A stretch of DNA of 64,000 bases, taken from NCBI GenBank assembly GCA_038503075.1, contig JBCAML010000016.1:682001-746000 (forward strand). The letters are read 5' to 3'. Shown here piece after piece: positions 60,577-64,000 of the stretch (the first letter of the stretch is position 1; each line of letters starts with the position of its first letter). Below the pieces are notes generated by a model, which saw only the letters and a list, made by a program, of their open reading frames with translations, ran no database searches and was not told where the DNA came from. Origin of the DNA: Gyromitra esculenta. Taxonomy: Eukaryota > Ascomycota > Pezizomycetes > Pezizales > Discinaceae. The position numbers were made by a program, and so were the translations under genes.

Positions 60577-60588
60577 TTAGGGTTAGGG
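60577..60588 (+). repeat. Interstitial telomere-like (TTAGGG)2
   Basis: Two exact TTAGGG units, the standard filamentous-ascomycete telomere repeat, within otherwise unique sequence. Too short to prove a former chromosome end. Confidence 0.6.
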
Positions 60589-60690
60589 ATGCGCAATAGC
60601 CAGTGCCCCTGAGTCCCTCCAGCCCCACGCGTGACCCCACAAGTACAACGACCGCAGAAACCTCCACTTCGTATTTCGACTGTTATTAAG

Positions 60691-62596
60691 ATGGAATGGC
60701 AAAAGCTTCCCGTGCCATTGAGCGAGTTATGCCTTGCCAGCGTCCTCCGCTGCGGTCAATCTTTTAGGTAAATTTTTAGGTCCCCCATGTATAAAAGAGG
60801 AGGCTTAGTACTGAGTGGCATGTTTGCTTCCAGCGGAAAAAAACGCTAATGAGGACGGTGGGCTGTACATAGGTGGAAATCCTTAGAGTCTGGTGAATGG
60901 TATGGATGCGTGTATCTAGTGATCCTGAACACATGAGTCTAATCTATCTTTTAGGTCGTGTGCACTTCGTGGCCGTATCCTAACCGTTCGACAAGATGCT
61001 ACACACCTCTATTACCACGCCGTATTCCCTCTATCCTCGGTCATCAAGAAATCGGACGCCCTAAACGATACGACAGAACTGGTTCGGGATTACTTCAACC
61101 TTTCTATTGATTTGACCGGCCTGTACGAAAAGTGGTCCTCTCGCGACCCCCATTTCAAGAAGACGGCATTTAAGTTCGCTGGGATTCGCATGCTAAGACA
61201 AGACCCCTGGGAGAATCTCGTCAGTTTTATATGCTCTTCTAATAACAACATAATCCGAATATCGCAAATGGTGATTTTGCTACCCTACGATACCTTACTT
61301 TGTGATCCCTGCCGGAAACCATCAACTAATGCTATCATATTTATATGTCGCTGAAGGTTGAGAATCTTTGTGTTAATTTCGGGCTCAAAATCGGTCAATT
61401 CAATAATATCACCTATTATGATTTCCCCGTTCCTACCACGCTCACTTCAGCGGGTGTTGAGGAGAAGCTTCGTGCCCTGGGTTTTGGGTATAGAGCGAAG
61501 TACATTCACCGGACGGCGCGGATGATAGTCGATGATCACCCAGTCGGTTGGTTAGATGGGCTTAGAAAAGTAGAGTACAGAGACGCTCACGAAGCACTGT
61601 TGCAGCTGCAGGGGGTGGGGCCGAAGGTGGCTGATTGTGTTTGCTTGATGAGTTTGGATAAAGCCGAAGCTGTACCCGTCGATACACATGGTCTGTTCCT
61701 ACTAAAACCACCTTCGGCTAGACGACTCTAGAAAATAAAATAAAGGAAGATTTCTTGACTAGGGCAGTGTATTGACTAATCTCTATGGGGGAAATAGTGT
61801 GGCAAATTGCTATGAGAGATTATAAGTTCGGCAAAGGAAGGCACAAAAGCTTGACTAAGGCCACGTATACCGCAATTGGCGATCGCTTCAGAGAGCTATG
61901 GGGAAATGAGGCTGGATGGGCACATTCGGTTGGTAAACCTTGCAGAGAGCCATCATGGAATTGAAACTGATCTGGCTATGGGATTAGGTGTTGTTTACTG
62001 CAGACTTAAAGGCTTTCGCGGAGAAAGAGGTGAAAGCTGAGGAGCCCGTTACTTCCGCGATACCAGCCAGCAGCACGACCGTGAAGGAGGAAGAGTATGA
62101 GGAGGGGCTAGGAGCGGAGCTCGGAGGCGAGTGCGGGGATGATATAAAACAGGAAGTTAAAATTACAACTATGGCGACCCTAGCAGGGAGGGGAAGAAGA
62201 CCGAAAGTAGAACCTAAGGATGAGAATAAGCATGAGATAAAGGTAGGGGGGGGAGTTGGTACCGTAAATGTCGAGACTGTGAAAAGGGAGAAGAGGGTAA
62301 GGAAAGCGAAAACAATGGACAATAAGGAACTCGATGATGGGGCGGATCCGGAAGTCGAAGTAAAGCCAATTACCACCGTAAGAAAGGGAAGAAATCCGGG
62401 GGCGGGGATTCAGACTAAGGGCAAAGGTGGAGAGAATCTAGGGTCCCAGGTGAAGGAAGATGTTTTTGAGGAAACGTTGGAAGGGTCGAAAAGAAACCTC
62501 AAAAGGAGCGTTAAGATTGAAGATGAGGAGATAGATATGAAGCTAGACGAAATTGGTATGACGATGGCTGATAGAATAAAGAGAAGGAGGAGATGA
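60691..62596 (+). CDS. ogg1: 8-oxoguanine DNA glycosylase/lyase Ogg1 with long charged C-terminal tail
   Basis: Six exons: 60691-60767, 60873-60899, 60955-61270, 61357-61690, 61798-61928, 61988-62596 (497 aa). The N-terminal domain gives SVLRCGQSFRWKSLESGEWS (joined through a 27-nt exon) and ALRGRILTVRQDATHLYY. The helix-hairpin-helix glycosylase core has FICSSNNNIIRISQM, then LQLQGVGPKVADCVCLMSLD and AVPVDTHVWQIAMRDY. K230 is the catalytic lysine and D249 the conserved aspartate of the HhH-GPD family. Ogg1 excises 8-oxoG opposite C in base excision repair. After AGWAHSVLFTADLKAF (about residue 305) the family normally ends; here a ~190-residue Lys/Glu-rich tail continues, with seven SUMO-consensus-like sites and a terminal KRRRR. 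Confidence 0.94.
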
Positions 62597-64000
62597 TAAA
62601 ATGGGCCGGGGTGAGTGCCCTTGTGTAAAATAGAGTTAATTAAACCTGTGTTAAGTCTGTATCTTAACGCTTGTATCTTACTTGGTCTGAAAAAAATACG
62701 TAGCTTGTTTTTCTAATTTTCGACTCGTGCCCGCTAGTTTTTTATAACTATCTCATGAACTTGAATACATGTTTCTGCTGTTGGCTACCACATCTACAAT
62801 TGGATCCTTGATTTTCTTTCTCTCTGCTCCTGTTTTAGCAGCTAACGCAAATTTTCACTCTCAATTAGTTTAGAACTAAATATGAGCAAGGATAAGTTAT
62901 GTCCTTTTCTCTTCTGCGAGGCGGTGACTAGGTATCCTAGTAATTACTTGGACTGGAACTCCACGGAAATCCTGGGGCGGCCAATCGTAGCGGTCTGGCT
63001 GTACAAGTCATCAAAAAGTTTCAAGTTACGACTGTCATCGCAAAATCATAAGCCATCACTCAATATTGGCTTTTGCACCGTGGTCACGCATTTGAAACGA
63101 AATGAGTGTCCACTTACGGAAACATTAATATATCTTGTAGAACTGGGGGAAAAGCGCTACCATTCTTATGGCGTTTTCAACCTTTAGGACCCTCTTGGTC
63201 CTATATTCACATACGTTTATCAAATCCGTCAACTAAATTGGTGAACCCAAGATGCCGTGTGGTTAAGCCTACCAGGATAAAGAAATCTCCAAACTAAACT
63301 AATACGAGTAAACTTCTGTGAGATCTCGATGTAGAGCCTTCTTCATGGTCGCAGTATAACAAGTCAGACACATGCTGCACTACCTGTATGCGGTATATAC
63401 AAGCCAGGTATCCGGACAAGCATTTTACTTGAGGTGCTAATAATGACCGTGCTAATACTGTAAATGCTATAAATAGTTCTAGGTTATAGCCTCCATGTTC
63501 GTGTCAGCATGGGTGGCCTATGGATCTGTGCTTGTGCTTAGCCACATGTATATATCTCTATAACTTATAGCTTGACATCCACACCTGAATCCTAAACCTT
63601 CTATTTTAGTGAGTTTCATGTCCAAGCTCTTTGGATCTTTAAGTGGAAGACTATAGTCTTCGATACTAATATCGTTACAGCATCTAGTAGAATTTCTATT
63701 GATAGTAGAGATATTATCTTTCGTAACCGTGGCCTATCTCTCGCGCCCTCGCTATTCATCACAGTTTCACAGCCCTCTACAGCATCACTACCGCCTTCTA
63801 GAATTCTCTTCTCTACCCTAGTAATAGCATATGCCTTCCGTTCAGATCAACCATGCAGCCCCGCGGCCGGCCCCTCCACCGTCGCGCCTCTTGCTACTAC
63901 CCATAACAGCGACAATCTTCAATGGGAGGCCGGGGCCAAGGGTTTTGATGAGTGTATTAGCTAGATAACGGGTTTCTTGATGATTGGAAGGGCACTTTGG
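62597..64000. other. Intergenic region at window end, 1.4 kb
   Basis: No convincing gene. An ATG at 63831 opens a Pro/Arg-rich frame of about 45 codons that ends before the window edge and is not recognisable; it may be a chance ORF or a first exon of a gene beyond the window. Confidence 0.45.

Larger units (their letters stand above)
55257..60690. other. Intergenic region, 5.4 kb, largest gene-free stretch
   Basis: No convincing gene. TACATGTA at 57321-57328, 60155-60162 and 60375-60382; reverse TGAGTGATA-N4-ATGA at 59055-59071 and CGAGTGATA at 59446-59454; the second copy of the 113-bp element at 60163-60273; an exact TTAGGGTTAGGG telomere-like dodecamer at 60577-60588, shortly before ogg1. 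Confidence 0.5.

Noticed and set aside
63831..63976. Short Pro/Arg-rich ORF near the window end
   Set aside because: About 45 codons with a stop and no family signature; could be a first exon but unsupported.
1..64000. tRNA, rRNA, CRISPR arrays, intact transposons or viral genes
   Set aside because: Looked for B-box-like GGTTCGAATCC, repeat-spacer arrays and transposase or reverse-transcriptase motifs; none found by eye. A tRNAscan or RepeatMasker run would be decisive.

Overview
This window is nuclear DNA from a filamentous ascomycete (Pezizomycotina). Genes have several short introns (about 45-110 nt, GT-AG with nearby CTAAC/CTGAC-like branch sites). The gene set (Mph1, Lcl3, vezatin-like VezA, Eaf6, Bub2, Cwf19, a calnexin with a fungal tail) is typical of such fungi. 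Intergenic distances of 1-5 kb, AT-rich spacers and small inverted-repeat elements would suit an early-diverging, repeat-tolerant lineage such as the Pezizomycetes, but that placement is inference. I spliced all multi-exon models by hand, and every listed model stays in frame.

Layout. 104-2311 (+) is an Osm1-type fumarate reductase fused to cytochrome b5, convergent with an unrecognised gene at 2699-3361 (-). 4675-7914 (-) is the FANCM-family helicase Mph1. 9569-10257 (+) is a small Cys-containing GPI-type wall protein, and 11122-11737 (+) is a divergent SUMO-like protein. 12155-13171 (-) is methylthioribulose-1-phosphate dehydratase and 16047-17976 (+) is calnexin. 22264-23213 (-) is Lcl3 and 24174-25322 (-) is an AK3-type adenylate kinase. 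27500-27919 (-) is a RING-like small protein.

The densest part is 29157-40138: Bcp1 (-), mitochondrial bL21m (+), Sof1 (+), a DUF1264 protein (+), Cwf19 (-) and VezA (-). After it come a helical protein of unknown function (42262-43231 +), Bub2 (46078-47514 -) divergent from Eaf6 (47811-48469 +), a seven-helix receptor-like protein (53250-55256 -) and Ogg1 with a long charged tail (60691-62596 +). Genes are mostly housekeeping: ribosome biogenesis (Sof1, Bcp1, bL21m), splicing (Cwf19), DNA repair (Mph1, Ogg1), cell-cycle control, chromatin, secretory folding, methionine salvage and nucleotide metabolism. There is no sign of a metabolic cluster or operon-like unit.

The large spacers (13.2-16.0, 18.0-22.3, 43.2-46.1, 48.5-53.2, 55.3-60.7 kb) hold no convincing genes. 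They do hold three families of short terminal-inverted-repeat elements (MITE-like) and two strongly over-represented motifs: CGAGTGATA-N4-ATGA (12 copies with few mismatches) and the palindrome TACATGTA (16 copies). Neither occurs in a modelled coding exon. These are the most unexplained signals in the window. I found no rRNA, tRNA, CRISPR array or intact autonomous transposon.
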